A stretch of 64,000 nt of DNA from Allobranchiibius huperziae. Its GTDB lineage: Bacteria > Actinomycetota > Actinomycetes > Actinomycetales > Dermatophilaceae. The notes below the pieces were generated by a model. The model made no database searches and was not told the origin of the DNA. It saw only the letters and a list, made by a program, of their open reading frames with translations. How positions within the stretch are numbered: the first letter of the stretch is position 1; each line of letters starts with the position of its first letter. Of the stretch, positions 14,935-24,791 are shown piece by piece. A program made the position numbers and the translations under genes. The DNA lies in contig NZ_JACCFW010000001.1 of the NCBI RefSeq assembly GCF_013410455.1, positions 574,929-638,928 on the forward strand. The letters are read 5' to 3'.

Positions 14935-16239
14935 TCAGTCCGTGGTGACGCCGTCCTCCGCGCCGCGGCGGCGTCCGGGTCGACGGGCGACAGGCGGCAC
15001 GATCCGCTGCCCCGTCTGGACCCAGGTGCGTGGAGCCCACTCCAGTCCGGGCCGCACGTTCCACGCCGCCGTCGCCTGCTCGGGATGTTCCAGGTCGAGC
15101 TGGCGCACGATCTGGTCGATGGCGGCCAGCATGGATCCCTGCATCATCCAGGAGTCGGTGTCGGTCATGGGATCGATCATCACGAGCTCGGTGTGCCGGG
15201 CCCGGGTCTCCAGCACGACCTCGCGGATCCGGTCGAGCGCCTGCTCGGCCTCGTCCACCCGATCGGCGGCCACGAGGTCCCCGAACTCGTGCACGCCGGA
15301 GGCCAGGGAGTCCAGCAGCACCGAGAAGACCACCCGCAGGTTCGGGTCCCACGCGTCCGCGCCATCCGCGCCGTCCGAGGCGAAGGCCCTGCGCTCGGCC
15401 AGGACGGCGAGGGCGCGTTCGGCGGCGCAGCAGCGGTCCAGTCGCTGCAGCGCGACCCGCAGCTCAGGATGGATGCGCAACGCGACCAGCGCGCGCGGGT
15501 TGAGTTTGCGGCTCTCCTCCAGGGCCTCGACGGCGGTGGCGGCTTCGGCCAGCTCCCGGCCGATCGCCTCGGCGGAACCGATCCAGGACTGCGCCTCCTC
15601 CACCCCTGGCGCCCGGGATGACAGGGTGCGCGCGATCTGGCCGAGCAGGGCGGCCTGTGAGCGGGCCACTCCGCGTACGGCGTCCCGGGCCCGGGTGTTG
15701 GGGATCGCGACGGGCACCAGCACGCTGAAGGCGACCCCGACGACGGTGCCGATCAGGGTGTTGCCGATCCGGATCTCCGCGGCGAGCCCGGGTGAGCTCA
15801 CGGCCAGGATCAGCATCGCGCTGATCGGCGTCTCGAGGGACTGCGCACCCAGCCGCAACATCTTGGCCAGCACCAGGGAGGCACTGATGACGGCCGCGAG
15901 AGACCACCACGACAGTCCGAAGTAGTTGGAGAACGCCGTGGCGACCAGCACCCCCGTGAGGACGGCTCCGACGCGGACCATCGCCATCCGCAGCGTGCCG
16001 ACGGTGGAGGCCTGCACGACGAGCAGTGCCGTGAGGGGCGCGGTCAGGTCGACCACGTGCGTGAAGAGGAGCGTCGAGCCCAGGTACGCCAGCACCGCCG
16101 CCCCGGTGAGGCGGCCGATCTGTGCGGCGGCGGGCTGCACACGGCGTGATGCCTCGGACCAGGTCGAGGGGAAGGTCGGCCAGGCTCGCCGGAAACCCCG
16201 CATGAGCGGACGCGGCACGCGCAACGTGTCCCGACGCAT
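14935..16239 (-). CDS. FUSC-family (aromatic acid exporter-like) membrane protein
   Basis: 434 residues. A short basic N terminus is followed by about six membrane helices (about 40-175), including AAVLAYLGSTLLF, APLTALLVVQASTVGTLRMA and RIGNTLIGTVVGVAFSVLV. A long soluble helical C-terminal half follows. The helix pairs and the conserved loops RVGAVLTG and RIGNTLIGT are typical of FUSC/DUF939-like proteins, which resemble half of the AaeB-type aromatic acid efflux pumps. ATG 16239 is preferred because GGAGAGG lies nine bases upstream; the frame is open 43 codons further. Transport substrate unknown. Confidence 0.78.
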   Translation of the reverse strand: MRRDTLRVPRPLMRGFRRAWPTFPSTWSEASRRVQPAAAQIGRLTGAAVLAYLGSTLLFTHVVDLTAPLTALLVVQASTVGTLRMAMVRVGAVLTGVLVATAFSNYFGLSWWSLAAVISASLVLAKMLRLGAQSLETPISAMLILAVSSPGLAAEIRIGNTLIGTVVGVAFSVLVPVAIPNTRARDAVRGVARSQAALLGQIARTLSSRAPGVEEAQSWIGSAEAIGRELAEAATAVEALEESRKLNPRALVALRIHPELRVALQRLDRCCAAERALAVLAERRAFASDGADGADAWDPNLRVVFSVLLDSLASGVHEFGDLVAADRVDEAEQALDRIREVVLETRARHTELVMIDPMTDTDSWMMQGSMLAAIDQIVRQLDLEHPEQATAAWNVRPGLEWAPRTWVQTGQRIVPPVARRPGRRRGAEDGVTTD

Positions 16240-16772
16240 CGACCACCGCCTCTCCTTCAGTCCAGCCTGGCACGCGGTGGCCGCGGACGGCCGCGCTGCA
16301 CCGGCCACGCTCCCACGGCCCGGCGCCGCGCACCGGGGTCCGGGCGACACCACGATGCGGCTCGACATGTGCCGAGAGGCCTCCGGCTACGCGACGCCGC
16401 CGCTCTTCGATGTGACATCTGCGATGGAAGGGCGATGATGCTGAGAAGTCTTCCTCCTCATCGCGCGCGGCGGGGCTCTGGGCAAGAGCGGGCGATCCAA
16501 CGGTCCGTCCAGAGGTGCCGCCACTGATCTGAGCGCCCTCTAGTTGAGCCAAAAAGCGTTTCTCCGCAATAGGTTTCGTGCAATTAATGCTGTCGGAGTC
16601 ACCCCGTCGAGGCGACCGAGGCCGTCGGCTGAAGGCCGGAGATGGGAGGAGCGCACGCTGCGCGGGCGGGTCACGAAGGAGTAACGATCAAGGTCTTGCA
16701 ACTATATATTTAACAAGTTCTATGAGTAATGTGGTCTGAGTCACAGCAATCGACGTCGACGGAGGAGGCACC
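16240..16772 (+). other. Intergenic region with A+T-rich promoter stretch for the FGGY operon
   Basis: No coding sequence is supported. Two unusually A+T-rich patches stand out: 16541-16592, with TTGAGC and TAGGTT-like boxes, and 16694-16732, containing TATATT and TAATGT. The second lies about 40-80 bases before the first kinase and is the likely promoter and operator area of the operon. A strong ribosome binding site, GGAGGAGG, precedes GTG 16773. No clear palindromic operator was found. Confidence 0.45.
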
Positions 16773-18257
16773 GTGAGCGCGATCGACGCCACCTGCGGCA
16801 TCGACGTCGGCACTCAAGGAGTGCGCGCCTCCCTGGTCGACGCCGAGGGCCGCACGCTCGGTTCCGGGGCGGCGCCCATCACCAGCGACCACCGTGACGG
16901 TCGTCGCCACGAGCAGGACCCCGAGCAGTGGTGGACGGCGCTGTGCGACGCGGTCCGGCAGGCGCTGGACGTTGCGGGTGAGGTGCACGTGACCGCGATC
17001 GCGATCGACGCGACGTCCGGCACGGTCCTGGTCGAGCACGCCGACGGCAGCCCGGCAGGACCGGCCCTGATGTACGACGACACCCGAGCCCAGGGGTTCG
17101 CCGACCGTGCGCAGCGCGCCGGAGAGTCGCTCTGGTCCTCTCTCGGCTATCGCATCCAGCCCGCCTGGGCGCTGGCCAAGGTGTTGTGGCTGCGCGGCGA
17201 GGACGTCCTCGGTGCCGGCGACCGGGTCGTGCATCAGTCCGATCACCTGGTGCGTCGACTGGTGGGCTCCGTCGTGCCGACCGACACCTCGCACGCTCTG
17301 AAGACCGGTGTCGACCTGCGGACTGCCGCCTGGCCGGCCGATGTCTTCGCCGAGCTCGGGATCCCGCTCGAACTGCTCCCGGGGGTGGCCCTGCCGACCA
17401 CCGTGGCAGGCGTGGTCAGCAGGTCGGCCGCGTCCGAGGCCGGGCTGACGACGGGCGCCGTCGTCCGCCTCGGCATGACCGACGGATGTGCGGCGCAGAT
17501 CGCGGCGGGCGCGCTCGAGATCGGCCACTGGAGCAGCGCCCTCGGCACCACCCTGGTGGTGAAGGGCTCCACCGACGAGCTGGTGCTGGACCCCTCCGGC
17601 GCCGTCTACTGCCACCGCCACCCGGACGGCGGCTGGTTGCCGGGGGGCGCTTCCAGCACCGGTGCCGGTGCGCTGCGCGATGCGTTCACGCACGGCGAGG
17701 ACCTGGGCCAGCTGACCGAACAGGCCGCCGGTCTGGGGGTGATCCCCGGTGCGACGTATCCGCTGATCGGTCGTGGGGAGCGCTTCCCGTTCGTGGCGGC
17801 GGATGCGGTGGGTTTCGTCGGCGGCCACGCGGACTCCGACGCCGCCCGCTTCGCCGCGCTCTGCCAGGGCATCGCGTACGTCGAGCGGCTCAGCTACGAC
17901 GTGTTGGCCTCCCTGGGCGCCGACACCACGGGCCCGGTCTCGTTCACCGGCGGCCCCACCGCCAACGAGTGGTGGAACCAGCTGAGGTGCGATCTGCTGG
18001 GCCGCCCGGTGCGGGTGCCGCGCGAACCGCACCCGTCGACCGGGATGGCCATGCTTGCGGCGGCCGAGCCCGGCCGGCTGACCGAGACCGTCGCGTCGAT
18101 GGTCGGGATCGGCCGGTCCTACAGTCCCGATGCCGACCGGGGTGGACAGCTGCGGCAGGGGTACGCCGAGCTGGTCACCGCCCTCGTCGAACGCGGGTGG
18201 CTCGGGTCGCAGGCCGCGTCGTACGCGCTGGCCGAGGCCGGGGGAGTGCCTCGATGA
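16773..18257 (+). CDS. FGGY-family carbohydrate kinase
   Basis: 494 residues. The N-terminal phosphate loop is CGIDVGTQGVRASLVD (about 8-23). VTAIAIDATSGTVL (about 72) gives the first-domain Asp/Thr, and LMYDDTRA (about 95) is the FGGY substrate site. The second ATP-domain glycine motif is ALGTTLVVKG (about 256), with TGGPTANEWWNQL near 395. It phosphorylates a sugar or polyol with ATP; the overall pattern is closest to D-ribulokinase-like members, but the substrate is uncertain. It opens a seven-gene operon and overlaps the next gene by four bases. Confidence 0.88.
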   Translation: MSAIDATCGIDVGTQGVRASLVDAEGRTLGSGAAPITSDHRDGRRHEQDPEQWWTALCDAVRQALDVAGEVHVTAIAIDATSGTVLVEHADGSPAGPALMYDDTRAQGFADRAQRAGESLWSSLGYRIQPAWALAKVLWLRGEDVLGAGDRVVHQSDHLVRRLVGSVVPTDTSHALKTGVDLRTAAWPADVFAELGIPLELLPGVALPTTVAGVVSRSAASEAGLTTGAVVRLGMTDGCAAQIAAGALEIGHWSSALGTTLVVKGSTDELVLDPSGAVYCHRHPDGGWLPGGASSTGAGALRDAFTHGEDLGQLTEQAAGLGVIPGATYPLIGRGERFPFVAADAVGFVGGHADSDAARFAALCQGIAYVERLSYDVLASLGADTTGPVSFTGGPTANEWWNQLRCDLLGRPVRVPREPHPSTGMAMLAAAEPGRLTETVASMVGIGRSYSPDADRGGQLRQGYAELVTALVERGWLGSQAASYALAEAGGVPR

Positions 18258-18892
18258 GCGATCGCGTGAGTCTGTGGCTGGCCCGGCACGGCGAGACGGT
18301 CTGGCACGCCGAGAACAGGTACGCCGGCGGCGACAGCGACATCGACCTGACTCCAGAGGGGCATGAGCAGGCATCCGACCTGGGCCGCTGGTCGCTGCGC
18401 CACGGGATCGAGGTGGTCGTCAGCTCACCGGTGCGGCGCGCGCAGGAGACCGCGCAGCCCTCCGCGTCGGCGATCGGGGTGGACCTGGTGGTGTGCCCGG
18501 GGCTGAAGGAGGTCGCCTTCGGGGTGGCCGAGGGTCGCACGGCCGCCGAGATCGAGTCCTCCGATGCGGCGGTGATGGCGGCCTTCCGCGACGACCCGGT
18601 GGCCAATCCCTTCCCGGGCGCGGAGTCGGCGGCCGACGCCGCGGCGCGCGGTGCCGGCACGCTGCGGGAGATCGCCGCGGAGCATGCGGGTCGCAAGGTG
18701 CTGGTCGTCGCCCACAACACCCTGCTGCGGCTCGCGCTGTGCGAGCTGCTCGGCATACCCCCGGCGCAGTACCGGCGCGTCTTTCCCCGGCTGGACAACA
18801 CCGCGGTCGCCGAGGTCGTCGTCCCCCTGGACGGCCACGGGCTGGCCGCACTGCGTTCTCTCAACGTCCCGACGAGGGCGGCGCCGACGTGA
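18254..18892 (+). CDS. Histidine phosphatase family protein (phosphoglycerate mutase-like)
   Basis: 212 residues. The catalytic RHG motif is ARHGETVWHAENRYAG at residues 10-25. The second arginine pair is SSPVRRAQETA (about 58), the acid is in LKEVAFGVAEG (about 85), and the second catalytic His is in VVAHNTLLRL (about 152). Such enzymes remove phosphate from small metabolites. Placed between a kinase and its transporter, it may reset a phosphorylated dead-end intermediate; that is inference. Translationally coupled to the kinase (ATGA overlap). Confidence 0.9.
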   Translation: MSDRVSLWLARHGETVWHAENRYAGGDSDIDLTPEGHEQASDLGRWSLRHGIEVVVSSPVRRAQETAQPSASAIGVDLVVCPGLKEVAFGVAEGRTAAEIESSDAAVMAAFRDDPVANPFPGAESAADAAARGAGTLREIAAEHAGRKVLVVAHNTLLRLALCELLGIPPAQYRRVFPRLDNTAVAEVVVPLDGHGLAALRSLNVPTRAAPT

Positions 18893-18969
18893 CGCCCGCC
18901 CCTTTCCGCATCTGCCCGACCGACCGTTCGTCAGCCCGCTCAACCCATCCCACGAAGGAACCGAACATC

Positions 18970-20103
18970 ATGACCGCTCGCAGGATCACGCAGATCTCCG
19001 TCGCTGTTGCCGTGGCTGCCACACTGCCCATCCTGGGTGCGTGCAGCTCCGGCAAGAACTCCTCGACCAAGTCGGGTGCAGCCGGCTCGTCCGCCGCGGC
19101 CGGCGGTGACAAGGGCGCCAAGATCGCCTTCCTGATGCCGGACGAGGCGTCCACCCGCTACGAGCAGCACGACAAGCCCGGCTTCGTGGCGGAGCTGAAG
19201 AAGGTGTGCCCCACGTGCACGCCGCTCTACAACAATGCCACCGGTGACGCCAGCAAGCAGCAGCAGCAGTTCAATGCGGCGCTCACCCAGGGCGCGAAGG
19301 TCATCGTGCTCGACCCGGTGGACTCCACCGCCGCGTCGAGCCTGGTGTCGGCCGCCCACTCCAAGGGCGTGAAGGTCATCGCCTACGACCGGCCGATCCC
19401 GCAGGCCAAGCCGGACTTCTACGTCTCCTTCAACAACGAGGAGATCGGCAAGTCGATCGCGCAGTCGCTGGTCCAGGACCTGAAGGCCAAGGGTGTCTCG
19501 ACCGGTGGCGGCAACGGGATCCTCGAGGTCAACGGGTCCCCGACCGACGCCGCGGCCGGTCTGATCAAGAAGGGCGTCCACGAGGGTCTCGCGGGCAGCG
19601 GCTACAAGACGCTGTCGGAGTACGACACCCCGGAATGGGACCCGAGCAAGGCGCAGTCCTGGGTCAGCGGCCAGGTCTCACGTTTCGGTAAGAAGATCGT
19701 CGGCATCGTCGCCGCGAACGACGGCACCGGCGGCGGCGCGATCGCCGCCCTCAAGGCTGCCAGCGTCAACCCGTTGCCCCCGGTGACCGGCAACGACGCC
19801 ACGACCGCCGGACTGCAGCTGATCATCGCCGGCGACCAGTACAACACCATCTCCAAGCCGAGCGAGATCGTCGCGGGCGCGGCGGCCGACGTCGCCGTCG
19901 ACCTGCTCAACGGCAAGTCGGTCACGGCGGTCGGCGGCGGCAGCCTGACGACCGTGTTCGGCACCAAGACGATGCTCTTCGTCCCGAAGGTGATCACGCA
20001 GAGCAACCTCAAGACCGACATCATCTCCACCAAGATCGCCACCGCCTCCCAGCTGTGCACCGGTAGCTACAAGGCCGGCTGCACCAAGCTCGGCATCTCC
20101 TGA
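18970..20103 (+). CDS. Sugar ABC transporter substrate-binding lipoprotein (XylF/RbsB-like)
   Basis: 377 residues. The lipoprotein signal ends in LGAC with the acylated C25, followed by a Ser/Gly/Ala linker. The periplasmic-binding-protein type I fold begins KIAFLMPDEASTRYE (about 51). VIVLDPVDSTAASSLV (about 113), KVIAYDRPIP and GIVAANDGTGGGAIAAL (about 244) match sugar-binding family 4. The pattern with D(R)P and AANDGTGGGA is that of xylose-type receptors. Cysteine pairs at KVCPTC and CTGSYKAGC may form disulphides. A GAAGGA element precedes the ATG. It captures the operon's substrate outside the cell. Confidence 0.9.
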   Translation: MTARRITQISVAVAVAATLPILGACSSGKNSSTKSGAAGSSAAAGGDKGAKIAFLMPDEASTRYEQHDKPGFVAELKKVCPTCTPLYNNATGDASKQQQQFNAALTQGAKVIVLDPVDSTAASSLVSAAHSKGVKVIAYDRPIPQAKPDFYVSFNNEEIGKSIAQSLVQDLKAKGVSTGGGNGILEVNGSPTDAAAGLIKKGVHEGLAGSGYKTLSEYDTPEWDPSKAQSWVSGQVSRFGKKIVGIVAANDGTGGGAIAALKAASVNPLPPVTGNDATTAGLQLIIAGDQYNTISKPSEIVAGAAADVAVDLLNGKSVTAVGGGSLTTVFGTKTMLFVPKVITQSNLKTDIISTKIATASQLCTGSYKAGCTKLGIS

Positions 20104-20149
20104 TCGTGGGTGTGCTGATGCGAGACACGGCGAGAAAGGACGGCGCGGC

Positions 20150-21037
20150 ATGACTGCCACAGCCACGGAGACCACGCAGGCACCGTCGGGGACACCCGTC
20201 CTGCGCCTGCGCGGGGTCGGTAAGACCTTCGGGGCGGTGTCGGCCCTCACCGACATCGATCTCGAGGTGCACGCAGGTCAGGTCGTCGCCCTCGTAGGGG
20301 ACAACGGAGCCGGCAAGTCCACCTTGGTGAAGGTCTTGTCCGGGGTGCACGCACCGACGTCGGGCGAGGTCTTCTTCGACGGGAAGCAGGTGACGATCGA
20401 CAGCCCGTCCAAGGCGATGGAGCTCGGGATCGCGACCGTCTTCCAGGACCTGGCGCTCTGCGAGAACCTCGACGTGGTCGCCAACCTCTTCCTCGGGCGC
20501 GAGCTCAAGGGCGGCCACCTGGACGAGGTCACGATGGAGACCAGGTCGTGGGAACTCCTCGGGGAGTTGTCCGCCCGGATCCCGAGTGTGCGGGTGCCCA
20601 TCGCCTCGCTGTCCGGCGGCCAGCGGCAGACCGTCGCGATCGCGCGGTCTCTTCTGGTCAATCCGCGACTGATCATGCTCGATGAGCCCACCGCGGCCCT
20701 GGGCGTGGCCCAGACCGCCGAGGTGCTGAACCTGATCGAGCGGGTCAAGGCACGAGGACTGGCAGTCGTGATGATCAGCCACAACATGGAGGACGTGCGC
20801 GCTGTCGCCGACAACGTCGTCGTCCTCCGTCTCGGCCGCAACAACGGCGAGTTCGGACCCGACGCGAGCAACCACGACCTGGTGGCCGCGATCACCGGGG
20901 CCACGGACAACGTCGTGACGCGCCGGTCGGCACGCCGGTCCGGCGGCGCCGACACCACCGACGCCACGGCGGACGACGCCGCGGCGCCCACCGCGGGGGC
21001 GCACGCCGCTCCCACTCTGTCGGAGGAGGACTCCTGA
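20150..21037 (+). CDS. Sugar ABC transporter ATP-binding protein, single-domain
   Basis: 295 residues with one ATPase domain, not the two of full XylG/RbsA. Walker A is GDNGAGKST (about 49), the Q loop is in VFQDLALCENLDV, the signature is LSGGQRQTVAIARSLL (about 156), Walker B is LIMLDEPTAALG and the H loop is ISHNMEDV. The first 15 residues and the last 45 (Ala/Thr/Asp rich) are probably unstructured. Half-size ATPases of this type are common in actinobacterial Frc/Xyl-like importers and would act as a homodimer. The last base overlaps the permease start. Confidence 0.91.
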   Translation: MTATATETTQAPSGTPVLRLRGVGKTFGAVSALTDIDLEVHAGQVVALVGDNGAGKSTLVKVLSGVHAPTSGEVFFDGKQVTIDSPSKAMELGIATVFQDLALCENLDVVANLFLGRELKGGHLDEVTMETRSWELLGELSARIPSVRVPIASLSGGQRQTVAIARSLLVNPRLIMLDEPTAALGVAQTAEVLNLIERVKARGLAVVMISHNMEDVRAVADNVVVLRLGRNNGEFGPDASNHDLVAAITGATDNVVTRRSARRSGGADTTDATADDAAAPTAGAHAAPTLSEEDS

Positions 21038-22290
21038 TGGCACAGACGGCAACCCCGCCCCCGAAAGCGCTCGACCAGCAGGACGCCAGGGTCAAGGTCG
21101 GCAGCGGCAGCCCCAAGGACATGCTGACCAACTTCGGCTACCGGGTCCGCTCCGGTGACCTCGGCCCGTTGCCGGTGGTGATCGGGCTGATCGTCATCGC
21201 CGTGGTCTTCCAGGCGTTGAACTCCCTCTTCCTGTCCTCCGGCAACCTGGTCAACCTCATCTACGACAGCTCGGCCGTGGGCATGATCGCGCTCGGCATC
21301 GTCTTCGTGCTGGTCCTGGGTGAGATCGACCTGTCGGTGGGCTCGTTGAGCGGCCTGTCCTCGGCCCTGCTCGGTGTCCTCTACGTCAACAAGGGCTGGA
21401 ACCCGATCCTGGCGATCGTCGTCGCGGCGTTGTCGGGAGCGTTGATCGGCTTCGTCTACGCGCAGGTCCGCAACAGGTTCGGCATGCCGAGCTTCGTGAT
21501 CACCCTGGCCGGACTGCTCGCCTTCCTCGGACTGCAGCTGCAACTGCTGGGGTCCCAGGGCTCGATCAACCTGCCGTACGGATCGGGGCTGGTCACGTTC
21601 GGACAGCAGCAGTTCCTGACGCCGATCCTCGCGTACATCGTCGCGGTGCTCGCAGCCGCCGCCGTCTTCGTCGCCGGGATCCTCAACATCCGACGCCGCA
21701 GGGCCGCCAACCTGTCCGCGAGCTCCCCGGCGAACGTCGTCATCCGGGCCGTCGCACTGCTGGTCGTCCTGCTGCTGGCCGCGTGGTACCTCAATCGGGA
21801 CAACGGCGTGCCGTGGATGTTCGCGATCTTCGTGCTGATGATCGTGGCAGCGAACTACGCGTTGACCAAGACGAATTGGGGCCGGCACATGTTCGCGGTC
21901 GGCGGCAACGAGGAGGCCGCGCGTCGCGCCGGTATCAACGTGAACATGATCTACACCTCGGCCTTCGTGCTGACGGGTCTGTTCGCGGCGGTCGGCGGCG
22001 TGCTGAGTGCCGCACGGCTCGCGTCGTCCAGTCAGAGCGCGGGCACCGGTGACGTCAACCTGAACGCGATCGCCGCCGCCGTCATCGGCGGCACGAGCCT
22101 GTTCGGTGGTCGCGGCAGCGCCTACTCGGCCCTGCTCGGGATCCTTGTCATCCAGTCGATCTCCAACGGGTTGACGCTGCTCAACCTCTCGTCGGCCTAC
22201 CGCTACATGATCACCGGTGCCGTCCTGGCGCTCGCGGTGCTGATCGACTCCCTGGCCCGGCGCTCCCGCGTCCAGCACGGGACGGCCTGA
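21037..22290 (+). CDS. Sugar ABC transporter permease (XylH/RbsC-like)
   Basis: 417 residues, about ten or eleven membrane helices. The family core VLGEIDLSVGSLSGLSSALLG (about 88) and NWGRHMFAVGGNEEAARRAGIN (about 284) are clear, with SLFGGRGSAYSALLG near 352. A long cytoplasmic N-terminal segment of about 40 residues precedes the first helix. The total length and the insert around 205-240 match XylH more than RbsC. It forms the membrane channel with the upstream ATPase and lipoprotein. Overlaps both neighbours by a base. Confidence 0.91.
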   Translation: MAQTATPPPKALDQQDARVKVGSGSPKDMLTNFGYRVRSGDLGPLPVVIGLIVIAVVFQALNSLFLSSGNLVNLIYDSSAVGMIALGIVFVLVLGEIDLSVGSLSGLSSALLGVLYVNKGWNPILAIVVAALSGALIGFVYAQVRNRFGMPSFVITLAGLLAFLGLQLQLLGSQGSINLPYGSGLVTFGQQQFLTPILAYIVAVLAAAAVFVAGILNIRRRRAANLSASSPANVVIRAVALLVVLLLAAWYLNRDNGVPWMFAIFVLMIVAANYALTKTNWGRHMFAVGGNEEAARRAGINVNMIYTSAFVLTGLFAAVGGVLSAARLASSSQSAGTGDVNLNAIAAAVIGGTSLFGGRGSAYSALLGILVIQSISNGLTLLNLSSAYRYMITGAVLALAVLIDSLARRSRVQHGTA

Positions 22291-23321
22291 TGCGGGTCGT
22301 CTGCGTCGGCGACCGGTTCATCTCGGCCGCCTCCTTCGCCCACGCGGCGAAGGAGGCGTTCGGGCCGGACACCGAGACCGTCGAATACTCCACGCGCTGG
22401 CCGGACGAGGCGTACGGAGCGGTCGAAGGGGTCAAGGAGTCGTCCGGATCGGTCGACGAGATCGCCGAGCTGATACCCGGCGCAGACGTCCTGCTCACCC
22501 ATCTCGGCCCGGTCACCGCCACCGTCCTGGCGCGCGCCGACCGGCTCAAGGTGGTGGGGATAACTCGCGGTGGCCCGGTCAACGTCGACCTGGCCGCGGC
22601 CACCGCGCACCACGTCCCGGTGGTCTATCTGCCGGGTCGCAACCTCGGCGCGGTCGCGGAGTTCGTGATCGGGGTGATGATCACGATGCCGCGCGGCGTC
22701 GTACGCGGGTCGGCCGAGCTGGTCCACGGGCGCTGGAGCCCCAGGGCGTTCCGCTACGAGACGGCGGGTCCGGAGCTTCGTGCGTGCACGGTCGGGCTGG
22801 TCGGCATCGGCGCCGTCGGGCGGCGGGTCGCGCAGCTGCTGGACGCGTTCGGCGCGCGGGTGGTCGCCTACGACCCGCACGTCGACCGTGCCGACGGGAT
22901 CGAGCTGCTGGACTCCCTGGAGGCGGTGCTGTCGGTCAGCGACATCGTGAGCGTCCACTCGCGGTTGACCGACGAGACGCGGAAGTCCTTCGACTCCAAA
23001 GCATTCGGCGCGATGAAGCACGGTGCCTACTTCGTCAACACCGCCCGTGGGGAGATCGTCGACGAGGCCGCCCTGCTGGAGGCGTTGGACTCCGGGCAGC
23101 TCAGCGGCGCAGCGCTGGACGTGTTCGATCCCGAGCCCCCTGGGCCGGACAACCCGCTCGTACACCGACCCGACGTCATCGGCACCCCGCACCTCGCGGG
23201 TGCCTCCCGACAGGTCAGTTCGGAGTCGGTGCAGCGGGTGGTGCGCGACGTCGCGAGCTATCTGCACAGTGGCCGGATGGACCACTGCGCCAACCCGGAC
23301 GCGTTGAAGGAGGGCTCATGA
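22290..23321 (+). CDS. D-isomer-specific 2-hydroxyacid dehydrogenase
   Basis: 343 residues. The NAD-binding motif VGLVGIGAVGRRVAQLL is near residue 169, with a downstream acidic turn AYDPHVDRAD that favours NAD over NADP. Catalytic residues are visible: Arg in FVNTARGEIVD (about 250), Glu in DVFDPEPPGPDNPL (about 275) and His in GTPHLAGASRQ (about 292). It interconverts a 2-hydroxy acid and 2-keto acid, possibly a phosphorylated sugar acid made by the operon kinases. It resembles phosphoglycerate-dehydrogenase-type members but has no ACT domain. ATGA overlaps on both sides show tight coupling. Confidence 0.88.
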   Translation: MRVVCVGDRFISAASFAHAAKEAFGPDTETVEYSTRWPDEAYGAVEGVKESSGSVDEIAELIPGADVLLTHLGPVTATVLARADRLKVVGITRGGPVNVDLAAATAHHVPVVYLPGRNLGAVAEFVIGVMITMPRGVVRGSAELVHGRWSPRAFRYETAGPELRACTVGLVGIGAVGRRVAQLLDAFGARVVAYDPHVDRADGIELLDSLEAVLSVSDIVSVHSRLTDETRKSFDSKAFGAMKHGAYFVNTARGEIVDEAALLEALDSGQLSGAALDVFDPEPPGPDNPLVHRPDVIGTPHLAGASRQVSSESVQRVVRDVASYLHSGRMDHCANPDALKEGS

Positions 23322-24766
23322 GTGTGATCGGGGTCGATCTGGGCACCTCCCGGATCAAGGCCGTCCGCTACGGGCAGGACTGGGCCGAGGCCGACAGCTG
23401 CGCCGAGGACGCCGTCGTCGACCGGCCGGCGCCCGGGCACTCCGAGCAGGACATGGCCGACGTGTGGGCCGGTCTGGTGCGCGTCGTGCGCACCGTTGCC
23501 GAGAGGTCGCCGGACGACATCCAGCTCGTCGCCGTCACCGCCCAGGGCGACGGCTGCTGGCTGATCGACGCCGACGGCGACCCGGCCGGCCAGGCACTGC
23601 TCTGGAACGACGCCCGCGCGACCTCCCTCGTCGACGCCTGGGAGGCCGACGGCACGCTGCAGCGGGCCTTCGACATCAACGGATGCTTCGGCTTCGCCGG
23701 GGTCGCCTCCTCGCAATTGCGCTGGTTGCAGGAGAACTCGCCCGAGGTCATCGAACGGGCGACGACGTTGCTCAGTTGCGGCGGGTGGGCCTACTTCAAG
23801 CTCACGGGCCGGCGTGCGATCGACGACAGCGAGGCGGCGAACCCGTTCTTCGACACCCGCAGACGTGCGTACGACGAGCGGATCCTCGATCTGTACGGCA
23901 TCGCGGACCTGCGTCGCCTGCTCCCGGACGCCGTGCGCGGCAAGGACCGGGTGGCACCCCTGCTCGGTGACGTCGCCCGGGAGATCGGGCTCCAGGAGGG
24001 CACCCCGGTGGTCGTCGCGCCGTACGACGTGGCGTCGATGGCCACCGGTAGCGGGGCGCACCGCCCGGGCGACGCGTTCGCGATCCTCGGCACCACGTTG
24101 TGCAACGGGCTCGTCTCGGACGACCCCCGGCTGGACCGGCCGGGTAACGGCATGTCGCTGCCCGCAGCGGAGGAGGGCGGCTGGCTGCTGACCTATCCCA
24201 CGATGGTCGGCACCGAGGTGATCGGTTGGTGTCAGAAGCTGTTCGGCTTGGACCAGCCGGGCGACGTGATCCGGCTCGCGGACCGCTCGGACCGCAGCCG
24301 GACGCCGATGGTGCTTCCCTACTTCTCCACCGCCGGCGAGCGCAGCCCTTTCCTGGATCCGCGGGCGCGTGGGGCGATCCTCGGCCTGGACGTCACCCAC
24401 ACCCGCGAGGAGGTCGCCGCCGGCATCGTGGACGGGCTCAGCATGGCGGTGAAGGACTGCGTCGCCAGTGCGGGGTCGGCCACCATGGTCGCGATCTCCG
24501 GCGGCGGTGCGCGCAGCGTGAGCTGGTGTCAGGTGATCGCCGATGCCGTCGGGGTGCCGGTGACGCTGCCGGACGTGGAGGAGATCGGCGCGCGCGGCGC
24601 GGCGCTCGTCGGCGCGTACGAGATCGGGATGTTCGATTCGCTGCACGACGCTGTGACGGCGGCCGTCCGCCCACGCCAGGTGCTCGAGCCGGACCCCGAA
24701 CGCACGAAGGTGCTGGCCGAGCGCTACGAGCAGTTCCTGCAGGTGCGGGGCAAGTTGTTCGGGTGA
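23318..24766 (+). CDS. Second FGGY-family carbohydrate kinase
   Basis: 482 residues. The phosphate loop is IGVDLGTSRIKAVRYG (about 4-19), QLVAVTAQGDGCWLID near 68, LLWNDARA near 90, ILGTTLCNGLV near 255, and VAISGGGARSVSWCQVIAD near 390. It differs from the operon's first kinase in substrate residues (AQGDG and WNDARA against IDATSG and YDDTRA), so the two likely act on different substrates. It is closer to the xylulose/erythritol kinase branch, though assignment is uncertain. AAGGAGG precedes the ATG, which overlaps the dehydrogenase stop. Confidence 0.87.
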   Translation: MSVIGVDLGTSRIKAVRYGQDWAEADSCAEDAVVDRPAPGHSEQDMADVWAGLVRVVRTVAERSPDDIQLVAVTAQGDGCWLIDADGDPAGQALLWNDARATSLVDAWEADGTLQRAFDINGCFGFAGVASSQLRWLQENSPEVIERATTLLSCGGWAYFKLTGRRAIDDSEAANPFFDTRRRAYDERILDLYGIADLRRLLPDAVRGKDRVAPLLGDVAREIGLQEGTPVVVAPYDVASMATGSGAHRPGDAFAILGTTLCNGLVSDDPRLDRPGNGMSLPAAEEGGWLLTYPTMVGTEVIGWCQKLFGLDQPGDVIRLADRSDRSRTPMVLPYFSTAGERSPFLDPRARGAILGLDVTHTREEVAAGIVDGLSMAVKDCVASAGSATMVAISGGGARSVSWCQVIADAVGVPVTLPDVEEIGARGAALVGAYEIGMFDSLHDAVTAAVRPRQVLEPDPERTKVLAERYEQFLQVRGKLFG

Positions 24767-24791
24767 CCGCTCGCGCGAGAAGCGTTCGCGG